Assembly: GCF_028994775.1 (NCBI RefSeq)
Contig: NZ_JAJQMN010000005.1
Coordinates: 1-64,000 of the forward strand
Length of the DNA stretch: 64,000 nucleotides
Source: Promicromonospora iranensis
GTDB lineage: Bacteria; Actinomycetota; Actinomycetes; Actinomycetales; Cellulomonadaceae
Direction: 5' to 3'
In this document: in pieces, positions 25,315-33,656 of the stretch
Layout: the number at the start of each line of letters is the position of its first letter
Position numbering within the stretch: the first letter of the stretch is position 1
Made by a program: the position numbers and the translations under genes
The notes under the pieces: generated by a model
Told to the model about the DNA's origin: nothing
Seen by the model: only the letters and a program-made list of their open reading frames with translations
The model's database searches: none

Positions 25315-25368
25315 GGCTCTCTCCTCTCCGGTCACGCTCAGCTGGAACATGTCTGTCCGAGCACCGGC

Positions 25369-26328
25369 TCAGTCCGGTACGACGACGGCGCGGCTGCGGC
25401 CGGTGTGCGCCCACGCCTCGCCGACCCGGCTCAGCGGGAACGCCGTGTAGGGCAGCTGCAGGGAACCGTCCGCGAAGCGGGCCATGACCTCGGGGGCCTC
25501 GGCGAGCATCTCCTCGGCGGACCGCGATCCGACGCCGCTCCCGGTGATCCGGATCCGCCGGCTGCGCAGGAGGTCCGCGGGCAGTGACGCCTCCAGGCCC
25601 GCGAGCGACCCGATCTGCACGTAGGCCGTGTTCGCCTCGGTGTCCTCGCCGCTGCGCCCCAGCACCGCGAAGGTGGCCTCGGCGACCGGTCCCCACAGGT
25701 AGTCCAGCACGAGGCCGGGTGATGTCTCGGACATGGCATCGGCCAGGGCCTTCGTCGGGTCGTCGGAGTCGGCATGGGCCAGCGACACGGTCGTCGCTCC
25801 CACGGCGCGCAGCCGTTCCAGCGCCTCCGGGTCGCGTCCGGCGGCGATGACCCGCTCCGCCCCGAGCGCCAGCGCCCCCTGCACGGCAAGGCTGCCCGAG
25901 CTCCCCGTGGCGCCCAGCACCAGCACGGTGCCCAGCGACCCCATCTCCTTGCGCCGCGCGGTGAGGACCATCCAGCCCGACAGGCCGGGGTTCATGCCCG
26001 CGGCGATCGCGAGCGGATCTGCCCCCGCCGGAACCTCGACCTGGAAGGGAGCGACCAGCCGCTCGGCCATCGTCCCGAAGGGCGGACGCGCGTAGCCGGT
26101 GTAGACCAGGCGCCCGTCGCTGGTGCGAGCGACCGCGTCGATGCCCGGCACCAGCGGATACGTCATCTGTCCGCGGCCGTAGTGCTGGCCGGTGGCCAGC
26201 CCGCGAACGATGTTGTGCAGGCCGGCTCCGACAAGGTGCAGCGGCTCCTCACCAGGCGGGACGGTCGGCTCGGGGAATTCACCGCAGGTGGGTGACGCAT
26301 CGGGGGCGGTGACGACAGCAGCGCGCAT
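25369..26328 (-). CDS. Zinc-independent MDR-superfamily (quinone oxidoreductase-like) reductase
   Basis: A GroES-like N-terminal half (MRAAVVTAPDASPTCGEF, 'YPLVPGIDAVART', 'FGTMAERLVAPFQVEVPAG') is followed by a Rossmann half with 'VLVLGATGSSGSLAVQGALA' and 'VIAAGRDPEALERLRAVGAT'. The catalytic-zinc Cys/His set of alcohol dehydrogenases is missing, so an NADPH:quinone reductase or enoyl reductase role is likely. AAGGAG is 6 nt before ATG 26328. It heads an operon with the FAD monooxygenase 54 nt downstream, and two copies of the TetR operator lie just upstream. Confidence 0.9.
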   Translation of the reverse strand: MRAAVVTAPDASPTCGEFPEPTVPPGEEPLHLVGAGLHNIVRGLATGQHYGRGQMTYPLVPGIDAVARTSDGRLVYTGYARPPFGTMAERLVAPFQVEVPAGADPLAIAAGMNPGLSGWMVLTARRKEMGSLGTVLVLGATGSSGSLAVQGALALGAERVIAAGRDPEALERLRAVGATTVSLAHADSDDPTKALADAMSETSPGLVLDYLWGPVAEATFAVLGRSGEDTEANTAYVQIGSLAGLEASLPADLLRSRRIRITGSGVGSRSAEEMLAEAPEVMARFADGSLQLPYTAFPLSRVGEAWAHTGRSRAVVVPD

Positions 26329-26337
26329 CGGGTTCTC

Positions 26338-26352
26338 CTTAACTAAGTTCAA
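26338..26352. promoter_or_regulatory. TetR-regulon operator, site 4 (MDR operon)
   Basis: CTTAACTAAGTTCAA is a full match to CTTAACNNNGTTCAR, adjoining the ribosome binding site of the MDR reductase gene. Confidence 0.75.
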
Positions 26353-26369
26353 TGATGCGCCCAGTGTCA

Positions 26370-26384
26370 TTGAACAGCGTTAAG
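26370..26384. promoter_or_regulatory. TetR-regulon operator, site 5 (MDR operon)
   Basis: TTGAACAGCGTTAAG is the inverted form of the same motif, 17 nt from site 4. Two facing copies suggest cooperative binding over the MDR promoter. Confidence 0.75.
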
Positions 26385-26439
26385 TTGTCAACCATGGCTG
26401 CTCGACCACCCGCCGGCACGATGTGCCACCGCAGAGGGG

Positions 26440-26946
26440 TCAGGCGGCTTCGACGACGTCGACCATCCGGTCGAGGGCCCGTTGCATGTAGCGGCGCCAC
26501 AGGGGCCGGAACGGGCCTGCGAGGATGAGCCGGCGGCCGCGTAGCGGCTTGAACTCATAGGTCCAGCGGATTGAGCTGCCGTCGCCGTCGGGCAGGAAGG
26601 ACCACTCGCCTCGGACCCCCGCGGCGAGACGACCGAGGACGTTGGTGAACCCGGTCAGCTCGTAGGCGAAGCCGTGCCCAGCGACGTACTCGGTGAGGCG
26701 CTCGGTGGCCTGGGAGCCGTCGCCGAAGGTGGGGTTCCGCGACGGGCCGGCGTGGTCCCACGACTGTGTCTGGTTCCGGACCTCGGTGACCCCCGGGAAG
26801 GGGAACACCGGGTGGAAGACGGTGGTGAGGTCGATGGGGGCGATGACGTCGAACGCCTGGCGGGGCGCGGCCGTCGTACGGGCGAAGACGGTCACCGGGA
26901 CCGTCGTGTCAGAGCGGGTGATGAGTGGAGCGACTGTGGCGTTCAT
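26440..26946 (-). CDS. SRPBCC-family lipid/ligand-binding protein
   Basis: A 168-residue START-like fold. 'TVPVTVFARTTAAPRQAFDV' starts with the strand-helix of polyketide cyclase/dehydrase-type proteins, 'TERLTEYVAGHGFAYELTGF' is central, then 'GEWSFLPDGDGSSIRWTYEF' and a long C-terminal helix with 'FRPLWRRYMQRALDRMVD'. Function is unknown. ATG 26946 matches the family's length; the longer frame would start within divergent intergenic sequence. It lies just outside the TetR-controlled operon, on the same strand, upstream of it by about 55 nt from site 5. Confidence 0.85.
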   Translation of the reverse strand: MNATVAPLITRSDTTVPVTVFARTTAAPRQAFDVIAPIDLTTVFHPVFPFPGVTEVRNQTQSWDHAGPSRNPTFGDGSQATERLTEYVAGHGFAYELTGFTNVLGRLAAGVRGEWSFLPDGDGSSIRWTYEFKPLRGRRLILAGPFRPLWRRYMQRALDRMVDVVEAA

Positions 26947-27015
26947 GGGTTCAGTCTTGGCTGTGCGGGCAGCGCCAGCCAGAACCTTCGTCGTCCCTAG
27001 GTCTGCCAGTACCAC

Positions 27016-27158
27016 TCACGCGTGGACGTCGGCCAGCAACGCTGTCATGCGCCCGTGCGCCGGTAGGCGGGGTGCACCATGACGTCCTGGACGTACACCT
27101 CGTCGGGGTCCTCCTGTTCGTCGAGGCGTGCTTGCCGGGCTCGCTCAGGGACAGGAGC
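27016..27158 (-). pseudogene. GNAT acetyltransferase C-terminal remnant, frameshifted
   Basis: One frame reads DEVYVQDVMVHPAYRRTGA then stops at TGA; this is the 'VxDVxVxPxYRRxGxG' acetyl-CoA-binding phrase of GNAT enzymes. Shifting frame immediately gives MTALLADVHA then a stop at 27016-27018, which looks like the following GNAT helix. The N-terminal two thirds are missing and the mannanase gene's stop lies directly at the upstream edge. I infer a broken gene with a one-step frameshift, left beside the GH26 gene. Confidence 0.5.
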
Positions 27159-30146
27159 TCAGTGCACGCTGATCGCGTCCAGCCGGTGCGTTCCCCCGTT
27201 CAGGAACACGTTGACGCCCTGGACCGTGCCGACGAGCGCCTGGCACTCCTCCGTCAGCGTGGTCAGGTCGACCACCACCTCACCAGGCTCCTGCACCCAG
27301 CCGGCCTGGCCCGTCTCGCACCAGGTCCAGTCGGGACCGAGCTGTAGCGCCACCTTGGTGTCGAAGCCGGTGGTCCCTGCCACATCGAGCCGGAGCTCGG
27401 TGCGGCCGGTGAGGTCGATGCCGCCGGGCCCGGACAACCAGGCGCCGTCGGTCCCGGCCTCGACGGTCAGGATGCCGCCGGACGCGCTCGCCGTCCCGTC
27501 CGACCAGCTGGGCACGGCCCAGCCCTGGTCTCCGGCCTCGAAGTCGGCGATCACGGCCGGCTGAAGCGGCGACGGCAGTGCGTCGAACCGGAACAGCATC
27601 GCGGTGAGCGCGGACCGCTTCACGGTGTGGCCTACCCCGAACGACGTCGACGACGGCGCCGGCACCACCCCCGTCTCCACCGCCCACGCGACGGCCTCGG
27701 CGGAGGCGGCCGGGACGTCGCTGTACACCGTGGTGACGTCCGTGGCGGGCGAGCCGTAGAGGCGCCAGAACGCCTCGGCGACGGCCAGCTTCGTGGCCCC
27801 GGCGCGGGGCGCGGCCGGGGTGGTGACGTCGCCCTCCGGGTCGTACGCCCGCAGGAGGGCAGCGAGCTCGCCCGCCTTGACGGCGCGCGTCGGGTAGAAG
27901 CGGCCGCCGCTGTCTCCCCAGCGCACGGCCTCGGCAAGACCTTCCTCGGCGAGCCACTCGATCGCCTCGTACTCGGCCATCGTGCGCGGTGTGTCGCGGA
28001 AGACAGGCGGCGGTGGGGTGCCGGGCACGGCCTTCAGGTCGTCGACGACGATCGCGCCGGAGGACGCACCGCCGTCGGCGGCGTTGACGTACACGTTGAA
28101 CTGGCTGACGTTCTCAAGGTCCTCCTGTGTGATCCGGCGGTCGGCGTTGCCGGTGTCCCAGGGAGCCGGGCGCCAGTCGGAGAACGGGATGGTCGCCACG
28201 TACGGGGCATCGCCCGCGAGCGAGGGGTATGCCTCGTACGAGACGCCGCCCGCGACGAGCTGGAGCACGAGCTTGTTTCCCGACGCGTCCGGGTCCACCC
28301 AGAGCGAGAAGTCCCAGTTGCCCGACCAGTCGGCGCCGACCTGGCGACCCACGCCGGTGTACGACTGGTTCGCGAAGTCGTAGGCGAGGCGCATCGCGTT
28401 GTCGCCCGACCCGACGGAGCCGCCCGCGGCGGCCCGCTCGAGCGTGATGGTGTTGGCGTTGTACTGCACGTACTCGGCGCGCAGCGCGGTGTGGTCGCCG
28501 TAGCCCTCGAAATCGTCCATCACGCCGGGCGGGAAGACGGGCTCGGGGCCGAGCACCACCGCCGACGGCACCGTCACCTCGCCCTCCGCTGTGACGACGC
28601 GGAGGGTGAGGGCGCGGGTCGAGTTGCCGAGCTCCTCGGCGGGGATCGCCCACTCGCCGGTCCACCACAGCTCGCCCGCGGCGGGCGGGGTGAGCTCGAC
28701 CTCGCCCACGGCGCCGCCCACGGTCACGGAGGCTCGCTCGACGTCGACGCCGGAGATCGTGGCGCGCAGCGTCGTCGGCCCGGACGCTACGCGCGAGCCG
28801 TCCGACGGCGACGCGAGGTGCGCCACGGGAGCCGCGGCCACGGGCTCGGTGACGGCGTCGAAGGCACCCTCCACCTCGTCCGCGAAGTACGTGTACGGGT
28901 CGGCATGGAACGCCTGGAAGTCGGGCAGCATCTCGCCCTCGGTGGGCGTCCACGGCGCGTTCGAGCCGCCGAAGTTGGCCCACGTGAGCATCCACGCGGT
29001 CCGGGAGGCGCGCGGGTCGGCCTCGATCGCCGCGAGCAGGTCGGTGAACCAGGAGGTGTTGAGGTTCTCGCCGTCGGGCTTCATGCCACCCGTCGGGCCG
29101 GTCTCGGTGAAGGCGCTGACCTTGCCGCGCTCGTCGGCGAGGTCGGCGATCATGCCCAGGTCCGCCACGACGGTGGCGAGGCGGGCCGGCGACGCGCCCG
29201 AGTCGTCGTAGTAGTCGTAGCCGAGCACGTCGACGAAGTCGTCGCCCGGGTAGGTACGCAGGTACGTCTCGGCGTCACCGCCGAAGGTGCCGTTGGGCGA
29301 CCAGGAGTAGAGCAGGTTGTCGACGCCCTTGACGTCGCGCAGGTACTCCACGGTGAACCGGAAGAGCTCCTTGAACTCGCCGGGTGTGCCGAAGGCGGCG
29401 CCCCACCAGAACCACGAGCCGGTGTTCTCGTGCCAGGGCCGGAACACGATCGGGATGCGGTTCCCGTCGGCGTCACGGGCGTTGTCAGCCGCCAGCGCCA
29501 CGAGGTCGAGGTACGCGCGCAGCTCGGCGTTGTGGGTGCCGCCGGGGAGGACGGCGCGCAGCGTGTCGCCCGAGGTGTCGTAGAAGTCGCCGCCCGTGAC
29601 CACGTTCTCCATGTGCATCGCCAGGGTGCTGATGCCGCCGAGGTCGTGCGCCTCCCGGATGCCTCGTGCGAGGAGCAGGGCGTTCTCCTCGCGAGGTCCG
29701 CCGTAGACGCCGGGCGGGACGTTCCCCTCGATGACGAGGGTGTCGAAGCCGAAGACGGCTGGGTGGTCACCCGTCGCGGCCAGCACGTCCGACGAGACGC
29801 CGTCCCGCGTGGTGAAGGTCTCGCCGACGTCGGTCGTGTGCTGGTGGCCGAACAGGATGCCCTGGCCGCGCACGTCGCGCAGGTAGGCGAAGAGGCTTCG
29901 GGTCTCGGCGGTCGCCTCGGCGTCGACCAGGTCGACGACCGGGTCGGTGATCGGCACGGGCTCGGCCGCGGCGGTCGTCGCGAGCGGCACGCCGAGGCCG
30001 GTCACGGCGAGGGCGATCACGGCGAGGGCGGCCAGCCCCGCGAGCAGCCTGCGTGCGGTCGTCGGCGTGGCACGGGTCCGTCCGTGTTGTGCGGTCGAGG
30101 CCGGCGCGGCCGGGCGAGGGTCACGTGCTCGGGCAGAAGGGCTCAA
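27159..30146 (-). CDS. Secreted modular GH26 beta-mannanase with CBM and SLH-type region
   Basis: About 995 residues. The signal segment RRLLAGLAALAVIALAVTGL lies near 32-52. A GH26 barrel (about 65-420) contains 'FRPWHENTGSWFWWG', with the acid/base Glu near 239, and 'SAFTETGPTGG', with the nucleophile Glu near 348. Next come an Ig-like module ('VAHLASPSDGSRVASGPTTL'), a CBM11/23-like beta-sandwich ('GVMDDFEGYGDHTALRAEYV'), an SLH-like segment ('AIEWLAEEGLAEAVRWGDSG', 'YPTRAVKAGELAALLRAYDP') and a final jelly-roll-like domain. The order resembles Cellulomonas fimi Man26A. It is predicted to be cell-surface attached and to cut beta-1,4-mannan. TTG 30146 is chosen because GGAGG is 7 nt upstream; the frame is open to 30233. 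Confidence 0.88.
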   Translation of the reverse strand: MSPSARARDPRPAAPASTAQHGRTRATPTTARRLLAGLAALAVIALAVTGLGVPLATTAAAEPVPITDPVVDLVDAEATAETRSLFAYLRDVRGQGILFGHQHTTDVGETFTTRDGVSSDVLAATGDHPAVFGFDTLVIEGNVPPGVYGGPREENALLLARGIREAHDLGGISTLAMHMENVVTGGDFYDTSGDTLRAVLPGGTHNAELRAYLDLVALAADNARDADGNRIPIVFRPWHENTGSWFWWGAAFGTPGEFKELFRFTVEYLRDVKGVDNLLYSWSPNGTFGGDAETYLRTYPGDDFVDVLGYDYYDDSGASPARLATVVADLGMIADLADERGKVSAFTETGPTGGMKPDGENLNTSWFTDLLAAIEADPRASRTAWMLTWANFGGSNAPWTPTEGEMLPDFQAFHADPYTYFADEVEGAFDAVTEPVAAAPVAHLASPSDGSRVASGPTTLRATISGVDVERASVTVGGAVGEVELTPPAAGELWWTGEWAIPAEELGNSTRALTLRVVTAEGEVTVPSAVVLGPEPVFPPGVMDDFEGYGDHTALRAEYVQYNANTITLERAAAGGSVGSGDNAMRLAYDFANQSYTGVGRQVGADWSGNWDFSLWVDPDASGNKLVLQLVAGGVSYEAYPSLAGDAPYVATIPFSDWRPAPWDTGNADRRITQEDLENVSQFNVYVNAADGGASSGAIVVDDLKAVPGTPPPPVFRDTPRTMAEYEAIEWLAEEGLAEAVRWGDSGGRFYPTRAVKAGELAALLRAYDPEGDVTTPAAPRAGATKLAVAEAFWRLYGSPATDVTTVYSDVPAASAEAVAWAVETGVVPAPSSTSFGVGHTVKRSALTAMLFRFDALPSPLQPAVIADFEAGDQGWAVPSWSDGTASASGGILTVEAGTDGAWLSGPGGIDLTGRTELRLDVAGTTGFDTKVALQLGPDWTWCETGQAGWVQEPGEVVVDLTTLTEECQALVGTVQGVNVFLNGGTHRLDAISVH

Positions 30147-30269
30147 CGCTGAACCTCCGGTCACCTCGCGGACAGGCGTCGGCGCCGGCCGCAGATGGGA
30201 TGGGACCGGCCCAACGTAGCGCCGAGGACGCACCCAGGTCAGTGGCTGACGCAGTTCCGAATCGTTTAA

Positions 30270-30282
30270 CTGATCGCTTCAG
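30270..30282. promoter_or_regulatory. Possible LacI-type operator upstream of GH26 gene
   Basis: CTGATCGCTTCAG has CTGA/TCAG arms around a CG-centred core, in an unusually AT-rich stretch (30250-30285) with a further 'AATCGTTTAAC' alongside. Sugar-responsive LacI regulators favour such sites. The evidence is only positional and by motif likeness. Confidence 0.25.
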
Positions 30283-30465
30283 AATGAGGTGAACCGCATA
30301 GGTGCCACACACCCGGGAGGACGGCGGTCTGGTTCCGGTGAATGACCGCCCCGAAACTGATCGTGCAGGAGCCGCCCGGCGCCGTCTGACGCCCACTCGG
30401 CCTGCATCAGCGCACTTCGCGCATCACCCACCGATCAATGTGCAGTCATTTCCGAGGAGCGAACA

Positions 30466-31221
30466 ATGAGCATTACCAACACGGACATCGCGCGATGGAA
30501 CTCCCAGGCCCTCGGTGAAATCGTTGCGAACGATGCGGGACGTCCCATCCTGTTCACCAACGCCCGCATCCTGACGATGGATCCGCTGATCGGGACCATG
30601 ACCGGTGCTGACATCCTGTTCGTCGGCTCGCTGATCGTGGCGGTCGGTCCGTCCCTGTTCACCGCGGCGGAGGACGACAACGCGATCGTCGTCGATGCCA
30701 CCGGCATGACCGTCGTCCCGGCCGTCGTGGACGCCGTCGCACTGGCCGGCGGCCGCGGTGAACGCGCGCAGTACGTCGCGACGCTGACCCCGGGCAACGC
30801 CAGCGACCTGCTGGTGGTACCCGAGGAGCTCGCCGCCGACGTGCCGAGCGCCCTGGCCGTCCTCATGTCCCGACCGGACCAGGTCCGCGCACTGATCGCG
30901 GCCGGCCGTCCTGTGCTGTGGGCCGGCAGCGACGCCCCGGGCAGGGCCACAGCACCCGCCCCAGGCGTGCCAGCCTCCCCGGACCTGACCGGCAGCCCGC
31001 GGGTCGGCGTCTGGATCGACCAGGACGATTTCCTGCACCAGGAACTCACCGCCGACGGCCGCTACGACGAGACGCGGGGCGGGCGGCCGCACGCCTACCA
31101 GGGCCGGTACTGGATCGACGGCGACCGGATCGACTACCTGGACGACCTCGGCTTCTGGGCCGTGGGCTACTTCCGCGGGGACGAGCTGCACCACGTCGGC
31201 TACGTCATGCACCTGGGCTGA
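30466..31221 (+). CDS. Atu4866-domain protein fused to a degenerate amidohydrolase-like segment
   Basis: Residues 25-165 look like the composite domain of amidohydrolases ('RPILFTNARILTMDPLIGTM', 'IVVDATGMTVVPAVVDAVAL'), but the metal-binding 'HxH' that should follow 'PGxxDxHxH' is replaced by 'VVDAVALAGG'. A short 'LTPGNASDLLVV' echoes the C-terminal amidohydrolase strand. Residues 172-251 match the Atu4866 (PF11512) domain: 'VGVWIDQDDFLHQELTADGR', 'YDETRGGRPHAYQGRYWIDG', 'IDYLDDLGFWAVGYF', 'ELHHVGYVMH'. Function is unknown; the fused part has probably lost hydrolase activity. Confidence 0.8.
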   Translation: MSITNTDIARWNSQALGEIVANDAGRPILFTNARILTMDPLIGTMTGADILFVGSLIVAVGPSLFTAAEDDNAIVVDATGMTVVPAVVDAVALAGGRGERAQYVATLTPGNASDLLVVPEELAADVPSALAVLMSRPDQVRALIAAGRPVLWAGSDAPGRATAPAPGVPASPDLTGSPRVGVWIDQDDFLHQELTADGRYDETRGGRPHAYQGRYWIDGDRIDYLDDLGFWAVGYFRGDELHHVGYVMHLG

Positions 31222-31258
31222 GACCTCGCACCGTCCCGGTCTGACGACATCCGGAACA

Positions 31259-31293
31259 GGGGCACCGCGCGCTTCCGCAGCGCGCGGTGCCCC
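31259..31293. terminator. Perfect 14-bp terminator stem between convergent genes
   Basis: GGGGCACCGCGCGC (31259-31272) and its exact complement (31280-31293) enclose a 7-nt loop. It lies between the Atu4866 protein and the opposing OsmC gene and can work in both directions. Confidence 0.88.
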
Positions 31294-31312
31294 GAGAGCC
31301 GTCCGGTCCGGT

Positions 31313-31738
31313 TCAGATGAGCTTGGCCGAGAGCGTGATCGTCGTTCCCGAAAGAGCTCTACTGACTGGGCAGTTGGCCTTGGCGTCCTGCGCCGCGATG
31401 ACGAACGCGTCGTTGTCGATGCCGGAGACGGTGCCCTCGACGGTGAGATGGATACCGGTGACACCCTCGCCGGGCCGGAACGTGACATCGGCGGACACCG
31501 CGAGCCGGGTGGGCGCCGTGCCCGCCCCTTCGAGGCCGTGCGTCAGGGCCATGGCGAAGCAGCTCGAATGAGCCGCGGCGATCAGCTCCTCCGGGCTGGT
31601 CTTGCCCTCCGCCTGCTCGGCGCGCGAGGGCCAGGACACCGGCTGGTCACCGATGCCGGAGGAGTCGAAGGTGGCGATGCCGCCTCCGTTCAGCAGGCCG
31701 CCTTCCCAGACGGTGTGCGCTGAGCGCGTGGTTGCCAT
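31313..31738 (-). CDS. osmC: OsmC-type hydroperoxide reductase
   Basis: A 141-residue OsmC/Ohr-fold protein. The peroxidatic Cys is in 'AAAHSSCFAMALTHGL' (about residue 60) and the resolving Cys in 'DAKANCPVSRALSG' (about 125). The N-terminal 'ARTxW.GxLxxGxG'-like start (HTVWEGGLLNGGGIAT) and the 'SPEELIAAAHSSCF' phrase favour OsmC over Ohr. It reduces organic hydroperoxides using dithiols such as lipoylated proteins. The predicted location is cytoplasmic. Confidence 0.92.
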   Translation of the reverse strand: MATTRSAHTVWEGGLLNGGGIATFDSSGIGDQPVSWPSRAEQAEGKTSPEELIAAAHSSCFAMALTHGLEGAGTAPTRLAVSADVTFRPGEGVTGIHLTVEGTVSGIDNDAFVIAAQDAKANCPVSRALSGTTITLSAKLI

Positions 31739-31816
31739 GATGAGTCCGTTTCTCTGCGGTGCGTGGAAAGGAGCGGTGGAGGCCCGATGTTCCGGCCGCC
31801 GGGTGGTGGTTGTTCG

Positions 31817-33394
31817 TCACGAGCAGCTGGTGCCGTCCTTCGGGACCGACCCCTTGAGCAAGTACTTGTCGACGACGCGGGTCAGACAGTCGTTGACGCC
31901 GTAGGTGCCGTGTCCCTCGCCATCGACGGTGAGATGTATACCGACTCCCTCGCCCAGTTCGTCCGCCATCTTCTCGGCTCCCTCGTAGGGGGTGGCGGGA
32001 TCACCGGTGTTGCCGATGACGAGGACGGGGCCTGCGCCGTCGGCCGAGACGTCGATGGTGGGGGCATGGCCCTCCACGGGCCAGCCGGCGCACTGCAGCA
32101 GACCCCAGGCCATCCAGTCGCCGAACACGCCGGACGCCTTGCGGAACGCGGGAAGATGCCGGTGCACGTCGGCGGCGGTGTAGCGGTCCTTGTAGTCGGC
32201 GCAGTTCACCGCGGTGTTGGCGTCGTTGATGTTGGAGTACCCGTCCTCCAGGAAGGCACGTTCGTTGAGCATGTCGGAGAGCCACAGCAGCACGGTGCCG
32301 TTCCCCTTCTCGGTCTCGGTCAGCGCGTCCCTGAGGATCGCCCAGCTCTCCTCGCCGTAGAGGGCGGCGGCGATGCCGTTGAGGGCCAGGCTCTGGGTGA
32401 GGGGGCGATCGAACTCGGTGGGCAAGGGACGCTTGTCCAGGCGCTCGATCAGTGCGACGACCTCCTTCTCGCCTTGAGCGGGGTCCTTGCCCTCGAAGAA
32501 GCACGAGTCGTGCTTCGGGCAGTCCTTGAGGAAGTTCCGCAGTGCGCTCTGGAACCCCTCGGCCTGACCGAGTCCACCGGCGAGAAAGTTCTCGGTGGGG
32601 TCGACGACGGCGTCGAAGACAAAGCGTCCGACGTTGTCCGGAAAGAGGTGGGCGTAGACGCCACCGAGCTGCGTCCCGTAGGAGATGCCGAAGTAGTTCA
32701 GTTTCGCGTCGCCCAGCACCTGACGCATCAGCTCCATGTCACGTGCGGCCTCCTGGGTGCCGACGTGCTCCAGAACCGCGCCCGAGTTGCTTTCACAGGA
32801 CCGGGCGTAGGCACGTGCCCCACGCACGTAGCTCTCTTCTTCCGCCGCGTCGTCCGGAGTCGAGTCGCCCGCCAGCCGCGCGTCCATGGCCTTCGTGTCC
32901 AGGCACTGCACGCCGGCGCTGTTCCCGACCCCGCGCGGGTCGAAGGAGACCAGGTCGTAGCTCCGGTGCAGCTTCATGTAGTCGTCGCCGGCGATGAGGG
33001 GGAGCGTCGAGACCCCGGAGCCACCGGGGCCGCCGAAGTTGAAGAGCAGGGATCCGATGCGCTTCTCGCCGGGGCCCGGGGCGGCTGCTGCCCTGACGAG
33101 GGCGAGGTCGATGGTCTTGCCGTCGGGGTTCGCGTAGTCCAGCGGCACCTTGACGGTTGCGCACTGCCACGTCGTACCGTCTGGCAGCTTCTCGGGCTTG
33201 TCACCGCCGCCCTGGGCTCTGGACGGAGCAGAGCACGCGGTCCAGCGTGGCTCCTGTTCGGTGAGGGTACGGGGCACCGGGGGTGGGCCCGAGGCTCCGT
33301 CGGCGCCGGGAGTGCAGGCCGTGAGCCCGGCGGCGAGTACGGCGAGCGATGCCAGGATGGCGACGGCTCGGGACGAGAGGTGATGAGGAGACAT
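31817..33394 (-). CDS. Lipoprotein alpha/beta-hydrolase, tripeptidyl-aminopeptidase-like (S33)
   Basis: The signal peptide ends in the lipobox 'LTAC' (Cys near residue 27), so the protein is a membrane-anchored lipoprotein. The hydrolase core has the oxyanion phrase 'LLFNFGGPGGSG', the nucleophile elbow 'YFGISYGTQLGGVYA' with the catalytic Ser, the acid 'LVIGNTGDPATPYEGA', and the His in 'DGEGHGTYG'. The C-terminal 'TAP-like' domain with a Cys-rich lid (CPKHDSCF, NCADY, CAGW, NDCL, TSCS) is typical of Streptomyces SlpD/Tap peptidases. It should release N-terminal tripeptides or small amides outside the membrane. Confidence 0.92.
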   Translation of the reverse strand: MSPHHLSSRAVAILASLAVLAAGLTACTPGADGASGPPPVPRTLTEQEPRWTACSAPSRAQGGGDKPEKLPDGTTWQCATVKVPLDYANPDGKTIDLALVRAAAAPGPGEKRIGSLLFNFGGPGGSGVSTLPLIAGDDYMKLHRSYDLVSFDPRGVGNSAGVQCLDTKAMDARLAGDSTPDDAAEEESYVRGARAYARSCESNSGAVLEHVGTQEAARDMELMRQVLGDAKLNYFGISYGTQLGGVYAHLFPDNVGRFVFDAVVDPTENFLAGGLGQAEGFQSALRNFLKDCPKHDSCFFEGKDPAQGEKEVVALIERLDKRPLPTEFDRPLTQSLALNGIAAALYGEESWAILRDALTETEKGNGTVLLWLSDMLNERAFLEDGYSNINDANTAVNCADYKDRYTAADVHRHLPAFRKASGVFGDWMAWGLLQCAGWPVEGHAPTIDVSADGAGPVLVIGNTGDPATPYEGAEKMADELGEGVGIHLTVDGEGHGTYGVNDCLTRVVDKYLLKGSVPKDGTSCS

Positions 33395-33503
33395 GCTTCT
33401 GCCGATCTGACGTCGCAGCGGGGGAAGAAAGGGTGAGCGCTCGTAGCTCGATGTCCTGGTGCTACTGGGAGTGCCGACGCGACGAGCGCGGCGAACACGA
33501 CGC

Positions 33504-33656
33504 TCATGCTGTTCCGCGAGACGGGTCGGGCTCGTGGTCCTCGGGCAGCGCGGCCTGGAGCCCGCGACGGGCGTCCCGCTTCCTGCGCTTGTCGTACAGG
33601 ATGCTGACGATCCCGGCTCCGGTCGCGATCAGCGGGAGCGACAGGGCCCAGTCCAT
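33504..33656 (-). CDS. Small membrane-anchored protein (50 aa)
   Basis: ATG 33656 opens a 50-residue frame: one hydrophobic segment (LSLPLIATGAGIVSILYDK) followed by a basic patch RRKRDARR and a polar Asp/Glu-rich tail, ending at TGA 33504. It overlaps the end of the 67-residue membrane ORF upstream by 28 nt, in the same direction, suggesting a two-gene micro-operon. The family is not recognised. Confidence 0.5.
   Translation of the reverse strand: MDWALSLPLIATGAGIVSILYDKRRKRDARRGLQAALPEDHEPDPSRGTA

Noticed and set aside
27627-30152. 841-codon open frame antisense to the mannanase gene
   Set aside because: Composition is Gly/Val/Arg-rich with no domain motifs, as expected of a high-GC antisense shadow; the opposite strand has a complete modular GH26 protein.
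31763-33436. 557-codon plus-strand frame opposite the lipoprotein peptidase
   Set aside because: The minus strand encodes a lipobox, Ser-Asp-His triad and Cys-rich lid in order; the plus frame has no recognisable feature.
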